The position numbers were made by a program, and so were the translations under genes. Below, one piece after another: positions 1 through 9,283 of a DNA stretch of 64,000 bases. The number at the start of each line of letters is the position of its first letter. Position 1 is the stretch's first letter. Origin of the DNA: Mojavia pulchra JT2-VF2. GTDB taxonomy: Bacteria; Cyanobacteriota; Cyanobacteriia; Cyanobacteriales; Nostocaceae. Where the stretch lies: positions 24,229 to 88,228 of the forward strand of contig JAHHHN010000027.1 of the NCBI GenBank assembly GCA_019359325.1. The letters run 5' to 3'. The notes beneath the pieces are model-generated. The model was not told the DNA's origin and ran no database searches. It saw nothing but the letters and a program-made list of their open reading frames with translations.

Positions 1-1260
1 TTGGTACTTTATTCCGGGGGGCCTCTAACTGTAATTCTTTCAGGAGGTTCTAGCGAAGGAGATGTAACACCAGGAGGCCCAACTGAGTTTCCCCTAATTC
101 AGATACTCTTCTTTTTAAATTATTTACTGACATTTATCCTCCTCGTTATGCGATGGAAAAAGGTGATTTATGTCTTTAGTAAAGATAAATTTATCTGGTT
201 ATTAGTAGGGATTGCCGTAGCATCGGTATTTTGGTCATTTACCCCAACAATGACCAGAACTCGTGGTATAGCTTTAGTTGGCACAAGCTTATTTGGACTT
301 TACCTAGCTTCCCGATACAGCATTAGAGAGCAACTAAAGTTACTGGTTTGGACATTTGGCATAGTACTTGCATTGAGTCTGATATTTGCCGTGGCATTAC
401 CCAAATATGGGATTATGGGTGGAATTCACGCAGGAGCTTGGCGGGGAATCTACGTACACAAAAATGTTTTCGGCAAAATAATGGTGCTGAGTTCCTTAAT
501 CTTTTTGCTTTTAGCTATGGAGGCCAAACGAAAGCGTTGGTTGTCGTGGTTTGGTTTGGCATTGTCAATTTGCTTGTTATTACTTTCAAAGTCAACAACA
601 TCTCTGATAAACGTAGTAACGCTCCTCACCTTAGTACCTATTTACCAAACTTTCCGATGGCGTTATCACTTGATGATTCCTGCCGTTATTGCCATAATTA
701 CAATTGGTGGTAGTTTGTCTCTATGGTTAAGTTCTAATGCCGCAAATTTACTGAACGCGCTTGGTAAGGATACAACACTAACTGGCCGTGCAGATATGTG
801 GCCTTACATGATGGATATGATTTGGAAGCAGCCTTGGTTGGGTTATGGGTATAATGGATTCTGGCAAGGCTGGGATAGTCCGGCTGCCTATGTCTGGCGT
901 GCAGCGAGGTGGTCACCACCCAATTCCCATAATGGACTTTTAGATCTTTGGCTCGATTTGGGGTTGTTAGGAGTATTAGTATTTTTGGTTGGATTTGCAA
1001 CAACTTTAGCCAATGGACTAGCCTGGTTACGTCTGAACAAATCCTCAGAGGGTTTTTGGCCATTATTGTACTTAACATACCTGTTCCAGGCAAACTTAAG
1101 TGAAAGCTCTCTGATGATCCGCAACGATATTTTTTGGGTACTCTACGTAGCAGTCGCACTTTCTTTATATATATTGCCTAAACAACAAGCAAAATTCTTG
1201 ACAAGAAGGCCAGATAAACAATTGTTTGGATCAAAAATGAGCGATTTAAATGCTCTTTAG
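1..1260 (+). CDS. O-antigen ligase/polymerase-like membrane protein (Wzy/ExoQ type), 5' partial
   Basis: A polytopic inner-membrane protein with about ten hydrophobic segments. Near residues 305-325 it carries the S-H-N-G-x-L-D-L-W-L-D-L-G-L-L-G pattern typical of the Wzy_C/O-antigen ligase family, which polymerises or ligates polysaccharide repeat units at the periplasmic face. The frame is open from the first base of the window and no ribosome site can be seen, so the true start probably lies upstream and a short N-terminal piece is missing. It is followed 82 bases later by a Wzx-type flippase, which supports a polymerase role over a ligase role. The sugar specificity cannot be read from the sequence. 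Confidence 0.85.
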   Translation: MVLYSGGPLTVILSGGSSEGDVTPGGPTEFPLIQILFFLNYLLTFILLVMRWKKVIYVFSKDKFIWLLVGIAVASVFWSFTPTMTRTRGIALVGTSLFGLYLASRYSIREQLKLLVWTFGIVLALSLIFAVALPKYGIMGGIHAGAWRGIYVHKNVFGKIMVLSSLIFLLLAMEAKRKRWLSWFGLALSICLLLLSKSTTSLINVVTLLTLVPIYQTFRWRYHLMIPAVIAIITIGGSLSLWLSSNAANLLNALGKDTTLTGRADMWPYMMDMIWKQPWLGYGYNGFWQGWDSPAAYVWRAARWSPPNSHNGLLDLWLDLGLLGVLVFLVGFATTLANGLAWLRLNKSSEGFWPLLYLTYLFQANLSESSLMIRNDIFWVLYVAVALSLYILPKQQAKFLTRRPDKQLFGSKMSDLNAL

Positions 1261-1342
1261 CGTGCCTAGTTGCATATTCTAACAACCTATGGTACAGGGA
1301 AATTTGAGGCAAATGAACTAAGAATTATAATTTAAATTAAAA

Positions 1343-2635
1343 ATGACGAATTTAAATGCTTTGCGATCGCGCCTTGCTAGCTTATTTCAGAAACCTATGG
1401 TGCGGGGCACTTTGTGGATTCTGATTGCTCAAGGGCTACGTATAGTTTTGCAAGCCCTCTACTTCGTAATTATTGCTCGTGCCTTAGGAGTAGAACAATA
1501 TGGGGAGTTTGTTGGAGCAACAGCACTAGTAGCGATTCTATCTCCTTTTGCTGGTTTAGGCAGCGATACTCTTCTTCTCAAAAATGTAGCAAGAAATAGA
1601 GCTTTATTTAGGGATTACTGGGGAAATGCCCTGTTTATGATTTCTGTTACGGGGCTGGGATTGATGGTTTTATTAATACTGCTTGCTCCAATCTTCTTAC
1701 CTAGAACAATCTCTCCTTTATTACTATTGTTAGTTGCTCTGAGTGATTTATTTTTTACAAGTATTGTCTTTGTATCTACTCAATCTTTTCAAGCTGTTGA
1801 TCGCCTAAGTCTAACAGCTCAGATAAGTACATTTGCGATGTTGACTAAAGTTCTTGCTGCGATCGCCCTAATGCATTTTTATACTCAAGCCAGCACCATA
1901 GACTGGGCTTATTTGTACTTAGCCAGCAGCGCAGTTTCAGCATTGCTAGCGATTTTAGTTGTTAATCGCTTGCTAGGAACTCCAAAACTGGCACTATCCC
2001 GTATCAAACCTGAGCTTGCCGATGGTTTTTTCTTTGCCATCGGTGCTTCTTCCTATACGATTTATAATGACATTGACAAGACAATGCTGGCACGCCTTTC
2101 AACTTTAGAGGCTACAGGCATATATGCAGCAGCTTACCGCTTGATTGACGTGGCATTTGTACCAGTGCGTTCTATAACAGCCGCAGCTTATGCACATTTC
2201 TTTCGAGAGGGGAAAAATGGTATTAGTAGCGCTTTAACTCTTGCCAAGCAACTAGTAAAAATTGCAGGTTCTTACGGATTAATCGCAGGCATAGGGTTGC
2301 TATTATTCGCTCCAGTGGTGCCTTATGTGTTAGGAAATGAATATGCGATCGCAGTGGAAGCCTTACGTTGGTTGGCACCGATTCCCTTTTTTAGAGCTGT
2401 ACAGTGTTTTGGTGCTGATGCACTTAGCGGTGCAGGATACCAGGGTTTGCGCAGTGCCGTACAAGTAATCATAGCTTTATTCAATATCCTGCTCAACCTG
2501 TGGCTAATTCCCCTTTATTCATGGAAGGGAGCCGCCTGGTCTAGTTTGGCTTCTGATGGGCTGCTAATGCTTTTGATATGGGCGCTGTTAGCTTTTATGC
2601 ACCGACAACATAGCTCAAATTCTCAAGGAGGATAA
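1343..2635 (+). CDS. Wzx-type polysaccharide flippase
   Basis: A 430-residue protein made almost wholly of hydrophobic helices (about twelve), with the N-terminal pattern of the polysaccharide transporter (PST/MVF) family: a G-T-L-W-I-L segment, then A-R-A-L-G-V-E-Q-Y-G and the loss-of-helix charge cluster K-N-V-A-R-N. Family members flip undecaprenyl-linked repeat units across the inner membrane before Wzy-dependent polymerisation. It lies between a Wzy-like gene and glycosyltransferases, and its stop is four bases before the next start, so the two are almost certainly co-transcribed. Confidence 0.9.
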   Translation: MTNLNALRSRLASLFQKPMVRGTLWILIAQGLRIVLQALYFVIIARALGVEQYGEFVGATALVAILSPFAGLGSDTLLLKNVARNRALFRDYWGNALFMISVTGLGLMVLLILLAPIFLPRTISPLLLLLVALSDLFFTSIVFVSTQSFQAVDRLSLTAQISTFAMLTKVLAAIALMHFYTQASTIDWAYLYLASSAVSALLAILVVNRLLGTPKLALSRIKPELADGFFFAIGASSYTIYNDIDKTMLARLSTLEATGIYAAAYRLIDVAFVPVRSITAAAYAHFFREGKNGISSALTLAKQLVKIAGSYGLIAGIGLLLFAPVVPYVLGNEYAIAVEALRWLAPIPFFRAVQCFGADALSGAGYQGLRSAVQVIIALFNILLNLWLIPLYSWKGAAWSSLASDGLLMLLIWALLAFMHRQHSSNSQGG

Positions 2636-2639
2636 TTTA

Positions 2640-3626
2640 ATGAAAGATTGCTGCGTCAGTTTGCAAATTAACCTAGCTCCCACCGATTTACCCCATGCAG
2701 TGCATATATTACCGCATCAGCTTCGGCAATGGGCAGCACAGGTGAATGAAGTTGTGCTGATATTGGATACACATCGAAGCCGTGGGCGTTTTGCCGAGGG
2801 TTGGGAGGAAAGGCTTCCCAAAATGCGGCTTTTATTAGACAAATGTTGTGCCGATTATCCAAACACATATCTGCGAGAAGTAGATTACTCTCCTGAAGCT
2901 ATGGCTAGTGTTGGCTCCTTATTTTTTGGTCAACAGTCAGTCCCGACAAAAGACTTCCGGGGTGGTCCCTTCTATTCATACTTCTTTGGCTTGTATGCTG
3001 CCAAGCATAATTATGTATTTCACATGGACTCAGACCTCATGTTTGGCGGTGGTAGTTCAACTTGGATTGCTGAGGCTGTACAACTTTTAATTGAGAAAAC
3101 TGACATTTTAACTTGCAGTCCCCTACCTGGGCCACCAACTTCTGACGGGCAATTGAAAACACAAACTGCTGAATTAGAATCTTATAACTCTTTGGCTTTT
3201 CGTTTTTCCCATTTTAGTTCGAGGCTCTTTTTGCTAGACAAGCAGCGTTTTGCCTCTAAAATTAAACAACTGCCTTTAAACCCTCCTTCTATAAGCAATA
3301 TCGTCAAAGCTTGGTTCGAGGGAAATCCAGCCTACGAATTGCCAGAAATACTTTTCAGCCAAGCTATGTCAAAACATGGGCTGTTTCGAGTTGACTTTTT
3401 GGGTCACGAACCTGGAATGTGGTCTATTCATCCTCCTTACCGCTCAGATCTGTTTTATCAAAAACTCCCCGAAATAATTCAACGAATTGAAACTGGCAAT
3501 ATTCCTGAAGCGCAACGTGGAGATTACGATCTTAATGACTGCTTAATAGACTGGACAGATGCCCGAATGGCTTTGCAGAAGAAATACTGGCGTAGACGTC
3601 TCATCAAGAGACTGCTCCCTATTTAA
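2640..3626 (+). CDS. putative glycosyltransferase, family unclear
   Basis: A 328-residue soluble protein with no clear membrane segment. Around residues 122-130 it has a hydrophobic strand ending in H-M-D-S-D-L-M-F, which resembles the metal-binding DxD motif of GT-A fold glycosyltransferases. The early segment (residues 30-45, V-N-E-V-V-L-I-L-D-T-H) also fits a nucleotide-sugar fold. The start is well supported: AAGGAGG lies eight bases before the ATG. Its place directly after the flippase suggests it builds the repeat unit. I do not recognise the exact family, so donor and acceptor are unknown. Confidence 0.7.
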   Translation: MKDCCVSLQINLAPTDLPHAVHILPHQLRQWAAQVNEVVLILDTHRSRGRFAEGWEERLPKMRLLLDKCCADYPNTYLREVDYSPEAMASVGSLFFGQQSVPTKDFRGGPFYSYFFGLYAAKHNYVFHMDSDLMFGGGSSTWIAEAVQLLIEKTDILTCSPLPGPPTSDGQLKTQTAELESYNSLAFRFSHFSSRLFLLDKQRFASKIKQLPLNPPSISNIVKAWFEGNPAYELPEILFSQAMSKHGLFRVDFLGHEPGMWSIHPPYRSDLFYQKLPEIIQRIETGNIPEAQRGDYDLNDCLIDWTDARMALQKKYWRRRLIKRLLPI

Positions 3627-3648
3627 GGTTATAAAATTTACACATTTT

Positions 3649-4707
3649 ATGGATCAGCCACTCGTCAGCATTATCATCAACAACTACAACTACGCCAAAT
3701 ATCTGCGCGAAGCTATTGAAAGCGCTTTAAGTCAGACTTACGCAAATACTGAAGTCATCGTGGTAGATGATGGTTCGACCGATAAATCTCAGGATATCAT
3801 CACTAGCTACGGTTCCCAAATTGTTCCGATACTTAAGCAAAATGGCGGACAAGCATCTGCATTTAACATAGGTTTTGCCGCCAGTCGAGGCGAAATCGTG
3901 ATTTTTTTAGATGCTGATGATTATCTGTTTGCCTACGCAGTTGAGCAAGTGGTCGCATCTTGGAAACCCGATGTAGCCAAAATGCATTATCGTCTGGAAT
4001 TAGTGGATGCTGTGGGAAACTTCTTAGATATCGCTCCACCTCCTGAAGTGCCTTTCGATAGCGACGATGTATTACCTATTCTGTTGGAAAAGGGCTGTTA
4101 CACAACTCAAGTAACTAGCGGCAATGCTTTCAGTCGCTCTGCTTTAGCTCAAATTCTTCCGATCCCAGAAGCAGAATTTCGTATCTGTGCTGATGGCTAT
4201 TTAAATACTGTAGTGCCTTTTTATGGGAAGATTTTAGCTCTAGAAGAACCTCTTGGAATATACCGCAAACATGGAAGTAATGTTTGGTCTACAGCTAGCC
4301 AAGAATTGTTCGTTGACAAGTTTCACAAGTCAATAGAACACGACTTGCTGAAACATAAATTTTTGCTAGACACAGCTATTAAATTTGGGCATAAAATATC
4401 TCCTGAACTAGGGTCTTGCGATTACCTCCACTTGATATCTCGGCTCGTTTCTTTGCGCTTAGACCCTCAAAATCATCCTCTTGCCGGGGATTCGCCCTTA
4501 AACTTAACTTACAACGGATATTGGGCGATTTGGAAATATACAGAGTTTCCTCGTAAAAGAAAACTAATCCTAAGTTCCTGGTTTATATGGGTAGGTCTGA
4601 TGCCCAAGCCTCTAGTCATACCAGCTGTTAATTGGCTACTCAATACTCAAACCCGTCCTCAAAGTATAGATTGGCTACTCAAAAAAATTCGCACATTCAC
4701 AAGTTAA
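3649..4707 (+). CDS. glycosyltransferase family 2, first of a tandem pair
   Basis: A 352-residue GT2 enzyme. It shows the family start (V-S-I-I-I-N-N-Y-N-Y-A), the V-V-D-D-G-S-T-D nucleotide-binding motif near residue 38, and L-D-A-D-D as the metal-binding DxD. I chose the ATG at 3649 because the GT2 fold begins immediately there. An upstream in-frame ATG at 3559 would overlap the previous gene by about 70 bases and adds residues unlike the family. It probably transfers a sugar to the growing lipid-linked repeat unit at the cytoplasmic face. It is closely similar to the next gene over the whole length, including a shared C-terminal block Y-W-A-I-W-K-Y-T. Confidence 0.88.
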   Translation: MDQPLVSIIINNYNYAKYLREAIESALSQTYANTEVIVVDDGSTDKSQDIITSYGSQIVPILKQNGGQASAFNIGFAASRGEIVIFLDADDYLFAYAVEQVVASWKPDVAKMHYRLELVDAVGNFLDIAPPPEVPFDSDDVLPILLEKGCYTTQVTSGNAFSRSALAQILPIPEAEFRICADGYLNTVVPFYGKILALEEPLGIYRKHGSNVWSTASQELFVDKFHKSIEHDLLKHKFLLDTAIKFGHKISPELGSCDYLHLISRLVSLRLDPQNHPLAGDSPLNLTYNGYWAIWKYTEFPRKRKLILSSWFIWVGLMPKPLVIPAVNWLLNTQTRPQSIDWLLKKIRTFTS

Positions 4708-4711
4708 TAAT

Positions 4712-5767
4712 ATGAATCAGCTAGTAAGCATCATTGTCAACAACTACAATTATGCTCAGTTCTTGCCTGAGGCTGTTGACAGTGCCTTGAACCAAACTTA
4801 CCCAAATATTGAGGTGATTGTCGTAGATGACGGTTCCACTGACAACTCTCAGGAGATAATTACTAGCTACGGTTCCCGAATTTTACCTGTAATCAAGCAA
4901 AACGGTGGGCAAGCATCAGCGCTTAATGCAGGTTTTGCTGTAAGCAAAGGAGAAATCATAATCTTTTTAGATGCTGATGATTACTTGTTCTCAAACACCG
5001 TTGAGGAAGTAGTTATAGGTTGGAAAAGTGATATAGCAAAGGTGCAATATCGAATTAAGGTGGTTGATGCGTCCGATAACTTTATCTGTATCTATCCCGG
5101 CCCCGAATTGCCTTTTGCTGGTGAAGAAGTTCTACCAGTTTTGCTGAACAGGGGATGGTACACAACGGCAGTGACCAGTGGCAATGCCTTCAACCGTTGT
5201 ACTTTGGCTCAAATTCTTCCGATCCCAGAATCTGAGTTTCGCATTTCCGCTGATGGTTATTTGGTTACTCTTGCGCCCTTTTATGGTCGGGTAGTCTCGA
5301 TAGATCAGCCTTTAGCAATTGGTCGCGTTCACGGAAGTAATTCTTGGGCTATCTCTGGTGAAGGAGTTCAAGCTGAAAGATTACGCAAGTCAATCAAGCA
5401 TGACTTTCAAAAGTATAAATTTTTACAGAAGCAAGCTACTGAATTAGGATATACAATCTCCCATAATCTGGGCTGCCGCGATTACTTCCACTTGACATAT
5501 AGGCTCGCTTCTTTGCGTTTGGATGCTCAAAATCATCCAGTCTCTTCCGATTCACCCTTAGACTTGGCTGGCAAAGGCTATTGGGCAATTTGGAAATATA
5601 CAGACTTTCCTTGGAAAAGGAAGTTACTCCTGAGTACTTGGTTTCTTTGGGTAGGTTTAATGCCCCAACCTCTAATTAAACCAGCTATATATTGGCTGGT
5701 CAATTCTGAATCACGTCCTAAATTTCTAAATAAATTACTTCAAAAAATACGTTCAATCATCCCTTAA
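4712..5767 (+). CDS. glycosyltransferase family 2, second of a tandem pair
   Basis: A 351-residue GT2 paralogue of the upstream gene, starting four bases after its stop. The same landmarks occur in the same order: V-S-I-I-V-N-N-Y-N-Y-A at the start, V-V-D-D-G-S-T-D, L-D-A-D-D-Y-L-F, a T-S-G-N-A-F block, and a C-terminal Y-W-A-I-W-K-Y-T segment. Collinear similarity over the full length points to tandem duplication, with possible divergence of acceptor specificity. A terminator-like hairpin follows the stop codon at 5787-5828, so this gene may end a transcription unit that began at or before the polymerase gene. Confidence 0.88.
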   Translation: MNQLVSIIVNNYNYAQFLPEAVDSALNQTYPNIEVIVVDDGSTDNSQEIITSYGSRILPVIKQNGGQASALNAGFAVSKGEIIIFLDADDYLFSNTVEEVVIGWKSDIAKVQYRIKVVDASDNFICIYPGPELPFAGEEVLPVLLNRGWYTTAVTSGNAFNRCTLAQILPIPESEFRISADGYLVTLAPFYGRVVSIDQPLAIGRVHGSNSWAISGEGVQAERLRKSIKHDFQKYKFLQKQATELGYTISHNLGCRDYFHLTYRLASLRLDAQNHPVSSDSPLDLAGKGYWAIWKYTDFPWKRKLLLSTWFLWVGLMPQPLIKPAIYWLVNSESRPKFLNKLLQKIRSIIP

Positions 5768-5786
5768 ATAGTGTCTTGTCAAGTGA

Positions 5787-5828
5787 TACCACTAATACCC
5801 ATAGCTAAATAGTGGTAAATTTTTTTTA
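5787..5828 (+). terminator. Rho-independent terminator inside the polysaccharide locus
   Basis: TACCACTA (5787-5794) pairs with TAGTGGTA (5810-5817) to give an eight-base-pair stem. It is followed directly by AA and a run of eight T. It lies just after the second GT2 gene and before the GT4 gene, so it either ends the first polysaccharide transcript or attenuates it. Confidence 0.75.
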
Positions 5829-5868
5829 ATTAAATATATCTATACCACAATTAAAAAGGCTCTCTACT

Positions 5869-7077
5869 ATGAAGATAACTTTAGTATGTCATGAAATACC
5901 ATACCCACCAATTCACGGTGGTCGTATAGATATGTGGCGAAGGATAAAGGCTTTATCTGCACAAGGTGTAGAGCTACAAATCATAGCTTGGTGGTTTAAT
6001 AATAGCCCAACTCCGGAGGAAATAACTGAAATTCATAAATACGCTCAGAAAGTACATCTCATACAGATTAAACGCACCTGGAATTTTCAGGTAAAGAGAG
6101 TAGTTGATTTATTACGTTATCCTCTTGAAGTTACATCTAGAATTCCGAAAAGAAACGAATTAAAAAAATTACTCTTAGAAGTCCAGAAGTTTAATCCTGA
6201 TGTCATCTTTTTAGATGGAATTCATGGTGGAGCGCTTGCTAATAATCTCAGCGAATTATTGCATATACCTCTAGTTACTCGTTCTCATAATATAGAACAT
6301 TTATATTATCGTCGGATGTTGTCATCAGCAACCGGCTTAAAAAATAAGTTAAAACGGTATTTATCTGTTATTCATCTAGAAAAATATGAAAAAAAACTCT
6401 TAAAAAAGAGTGCTTTATTTTATGACATTTCCGCTGATGATTTAAAATTCTGGCAAAGTCAAGGATTTACTAATGGTCGTTTGCTTCCACCACTGATGGA
6501 GTTCCAAGATAATCAGGAGGAAAACAGAGTTAATCAGAAAAATGAATCAAAACAGAGTTACGATATTGTATTTTTAGGCAATTTATCTTTAGAAAATAAT
6601 GTGGCTGGGGTTGTTTGGTTCTTGACTGAAGTATTACCCAGTATTCGCATTCAAATGCCTCAAGTGACCGTATTAATAGCAGGCTTGAATCCTGTTAGTA
6701 AGATTATACAAATTTGTGAAGTATCTGAAGGTGTCTTTTTGAGCGTCAATCCCCCCTCAGCAAATTCTATTTATAAATCTGGAAGAGTATTAATTAATCC
6801 GATTCTCACTGGCAGCGGTGTTAAGATAAAATCTATAGAAATGTTAAAATTTGGGAAACCAATTGTTTCGACTTTGGAAGGAGTATCTGGTCTACCTGAA
6901 GCTGTGAAAAAATATTTTAGCATCGCTAAAGATTCTCAGTCTTTTAGCTTAGAAGTAATTAAAGCTTTGTCAACATCTAATAATATATTAACTAAACATG
7001 AATTGCTAGAATCTATATTTGGATATAAAGTCATAGGCAAGGTTGTCTCAGAAATAAAATCAATTTTGCCAAAATAA
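5869..7077 (+). CDS. glycosyltransferase family 4 (GT-B fold)
   Basis: A 402-residue protein with the GT4 layout. The N-terminal domain opens with a strand and the motif P-P-I-H-G-G-R, typical of the acceptor-side loop. The C-terminal domain has F-L-G-N-L-S near residue 238 and a late G-S-G-V-K-I-K-S-I-E-M-L-K-F-G-K-P-I-V-S segment that binds the nucleotide-sugar phosphates. It probably adds a sugar to the polysaccharide repeat unit in the cytoplasm. Codon use is more AT-rich than in the flanking genes, which may reflect separate acquisition. It is preceded by a terminator-like hairpin, so it may have its own promoter. Confidence 0.85.
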   Translation: MKITLVCHEIPYPPIHGGRIDMWRRIKALSAQGVELQIIAWWFNNSPTPEEITEIHKYAQKVHLIQIKRTWNFQVKRVVDLLRYPLEVTSRIPKRNELKKLLLEVQKFNPDVIFLDGIHGGALANNLSELLHIPLVTRSHNIEHLYYRRMLSSATGLKNKLKRYLSVIHLEKYEKKLLKKSALFYDISADDLKFWQSQGFTNGRLLPPLMEFQDNQEENRVNQKNESKQSYDIVFLGNLSLENNVAGVVWFLTEVLPSIRIQMPQVTVLIAGLNPVSKIIQICEVSEGVFLSVNPPSANSIYKSGRVLINPILTGSGVKIKSIEMLKFGKPIVSTLEGVSGLPEAVKKYFSIAKDSQSFSLEVIKALSTSNNILTKHELLESIFGYKVIGKVVSEIKSILPK

Positions 7078-7135
7078 AACATATTGTTCATTCAGATTTA
7101 TAATTTTTTAAATTAAATGAATTGAAAGGTCATTT

Positions 7136-7894
7136 ATGAGAGTTGACATAGGTGGTATCAAGATTGATAAATACAGTTTTGATGAAGTTGTAGAACGCAT
7201 CGTAGGCCATGCATTGTCAGGTAAGGCACCAGAATATGTCGTTACACCCAATGCGATGCACATTCTTACCTTACAAAAAGATGCTCACTTTCGAGAGATT
7301 TATCGCCAAGCTTTTTTAGTTGTACCAGATGGAGTTTCACTGCTTTGGTCAGCCAAGTTTTTGAACACTCCTCTCAATGGTCGAGTAAATGGCACAGATT
7401 TGTTTGAAAAGCTTTGTGCTATTGCCTCACAAAAAGGACTCAAGGTTTTTTTGTTAGGAGGCCGCCCGGGAGCAGCCGAGAAAGCAAAGGAAACCCTCGA
7501 AGCTAGGCATCCAGAACTTAAAATTGTCGGTACGTACTGTCCTCCCTATAATTTTGAGTTTCAAAAAGCAGAATTAGAACTAATTAATTCCAAAATAAAA
7601 GCGGCTAATCCTGATCTGTTGTTTGTAGGTTTGGGTGCGCCTAAACAAGAAAAGTGGATAGCTGCAAATTATCAAGAATTAGGAGTGCCAATTTCTGTTG
7701 GTATTGGGGTCAGTTTCGAGCTGGTTGCTAATATGGTGACAAGAGCGCCAGTCTGGATGCAGAAAATGGGGCTAGAGTGGTTATTTCGTTTAATAGTAGA
7801 GCCAAGTCGTTTGTGGAAACGTTATATCATTGGCAATCCTCTCTTTATTTGGTTGGTATTGAAGCAACGTTTGGGAATTTTAAAGTTTCAGTGA
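7136..7894 (+). CDS. WecG/TagA/CpsF family glycosyltransferase (GT26)
   Basis: A 252-residue member of the WecG/TagA/CpsF family, with the expected motifs in order: T-P-N-A-M-H near residue 38, V-P-D-G-V-S-L-L-W near 64, F-L-L-G-G-R-P-G near 105, and V-G-L-G-A-P-K-Q-E-K-W near 165. Characterised members transfer N-acetylmannosamine or related sugars to polyprenyl-diphosphate-linked intermediates at the inner face of the membrane. AAGG lies six bases before the ATG at 7136. Its position among flippase, polymerase and other transferases fits assembly of the repeat unit. The substrate is inferred only at family level. Confidence 0.9.
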   Translation: MRVDIGGIKIDKYSFDEVVERIVGHALSGKAPEYVVTPNAMHILTLQKDAHFREIYRQAFLVVPDGVSLLWSAKFLNTPLNGRVNGTDLFEKLCAIASQKGLKVFLLGGRPGAAEKAKETLEARHPELKIVGTYCPPYNFEFQKAELELINSKIKAANPDLLFVGLGAPKQEKWIAANYQELGVPISVGIGVSFELVANMVTRAPVWMQKMGLEWLFRLIVEPSRLWKRYIIGNPLFIWLVLKQRLGILKFQ

Positions 7895-7910
7895 AGATTG
7901 CTGGTTCTAA

Positions 7911-9089
7911 ATGCTCAAAAATATGTTGATGAATAGAAGGTATGCTCTGTGGTTGGGCTTGGGAACTTTGGGAGCCATAGGCGCTTTAGCTAAAGGTAAA
8001 GCGATGTATTCGAGTCACAAAACTCAAGACTTTGAGTTGGCAAAAAATAACTTCAGCATCGCTGGGAAAGCTTCGCTGAAGCAACGTGCGGCAGCAAAGG
8101 GATTGATTTACGGAGCAGCAATTCCACGGCTCTACCTCTCTTCCGATCAAAAACTAGCTGCTCGTCTTGCTCAAGAGTGTGGCATACTGACCCCAGAATG
8201 GGAACTTAAGTGGTCTGCCGGACACAAACCTCTGCGCCCTAGTCCAGACACTTTTGACTTTACTGCTGGAGATTGGATGGCTAAATTTGCCCGCACACAC
8301 AGGATGCTTCTGCGAGGACACACCTTAGTCTGGCACGAATCTTTACCCACTTGGTTTAAAGAAACCGTCAATCGCCAAAATGCGGAACAATTTTTAGTGA
8401 AACATATCCAGACTGTGGTTACACATTATGCTGGGCAAATGCACTCCTGGGATGTGGTAAATGAGGCAATTGAAGTTAAAGATGGCAGGTCTGACGGTTT
8501 ACGCAAAACACCTTGGTTAGAGTTTTTAGGTACAGATTACATTGACCTTGCTTTTCGCCTTGCTGCGGAGTTTGATCCCAAAGCTTTGTTAGTATATAAC
8601 GACTATGGGCTGGAATACGACACCTCTCATCATGAAGCAAAAAGAAAAGCTGTTTTAAAGTTACTAGAGCGTTTGAAATCCAGAGGAGTACCAATTCATG
8701 CCCTTGGTATGCAATCTCACATGGATGGCAATGAAAAGCGCTTTAATCCGAAAAAGTTGCAAAATTTTCTGGCTAATGTTGCCGATCTTGGTTTGAAAAT
8801 CATGATTACTGAAATGGATGTGACAGATAAAAAGTTACCTCGCAATCCTGTTGTGCGCGATCGCATGGTTGCGGCAGTTTATCAAAATTATCTTTCAGTA
8901 GTATTGAATGAGCCAGCAGTTACAGCAGTAATGACTTGGGGAATAAGCGATCGCTATACATGGCTTTCCAAGTTTCAACCCCGTTCTGATGGTGCTGCCG
9001 TCAGACCTTTACCACTAGATAGCAACTTCAGACCTAAATTAGCATGGAATGCGATCGCTCGTGCTTTTGATAAAGCTCCCAGACGTTAA
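7911..9089 (+). CDS. GH10 endo-1,4-beta-xylanase-like hydrolase
   Basis: A 392-residue enzyme with a short hydrophobic N-terminal segment (about residues 10-28) that could be a signal peptide or anchor, then a GH10 barrel. The family landmarks are present: R-G-H-T-L-V-W-H near residue 135, W-D-V-V-N-E-A with E185 as predicted acid/base, and I-T-E-M-D-V with E301 as predicted nucleophile. GH10 enzymes cut beta-1,4-linked xylan with retention. The gene starts 17 bases after the glycosyltransferase and lies inside a polysaccharide export locus. A role in trimming or releasing the cell's own polymer is therefore more likely than feeding on plant xylan, though this is inference. Confidence 0.9.
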   Translation: MLKNMLMNRRYALWLGLGTLGAIGALAKGKAMYSSHKTQDFELAKNNFSIAGKASLKQRAAAKGLIYGAAIPRLYLSSDQKLAARLAQECGILTPEWELKWSAGHKPLRPSPDTFDFTAGDWMAKFARTHRMLLRGHTLVWHESLPTWFKETVNRQNAEQFLVKHIQTVVTHYAGQMHSWDVVNEAIEVKDGRSDGLRKTPWLEFLGTDYIDLAFRLAAEFDPKALLVYNDYGLEYDTSHHEAKRKAVLKLLERLKSRGVPIHALGMQSHMDGNEKRFNPKKLQNFLANVADLGLKIMITEMDVTDKKLPRNPVVRDRMVAAVYQNYLSVVLNEPAVTAVMTWGISDRYTWLSKFQPRSDGAAVRPLPLDSNFRPKLAWNAIARAFDKAPRR

Positions 9090-9283
9090 TAATACTTTTA
9101 TTTTTAGGCTAATGAACTTAAAGTCTGTGTATAGTTGTAGAGTTTTGTAACCTCGCTAGTCTATACTATTTCAAATAACATCAATAATTTTAACAAGAAT
9201 GCAGTATTCCAGCCTTAAGTAAGTCATTTTTGTAGTTTCTCGCCTAAAACCTGTACTTTTGAAGCTTTATGTTGGGAAGAAAT

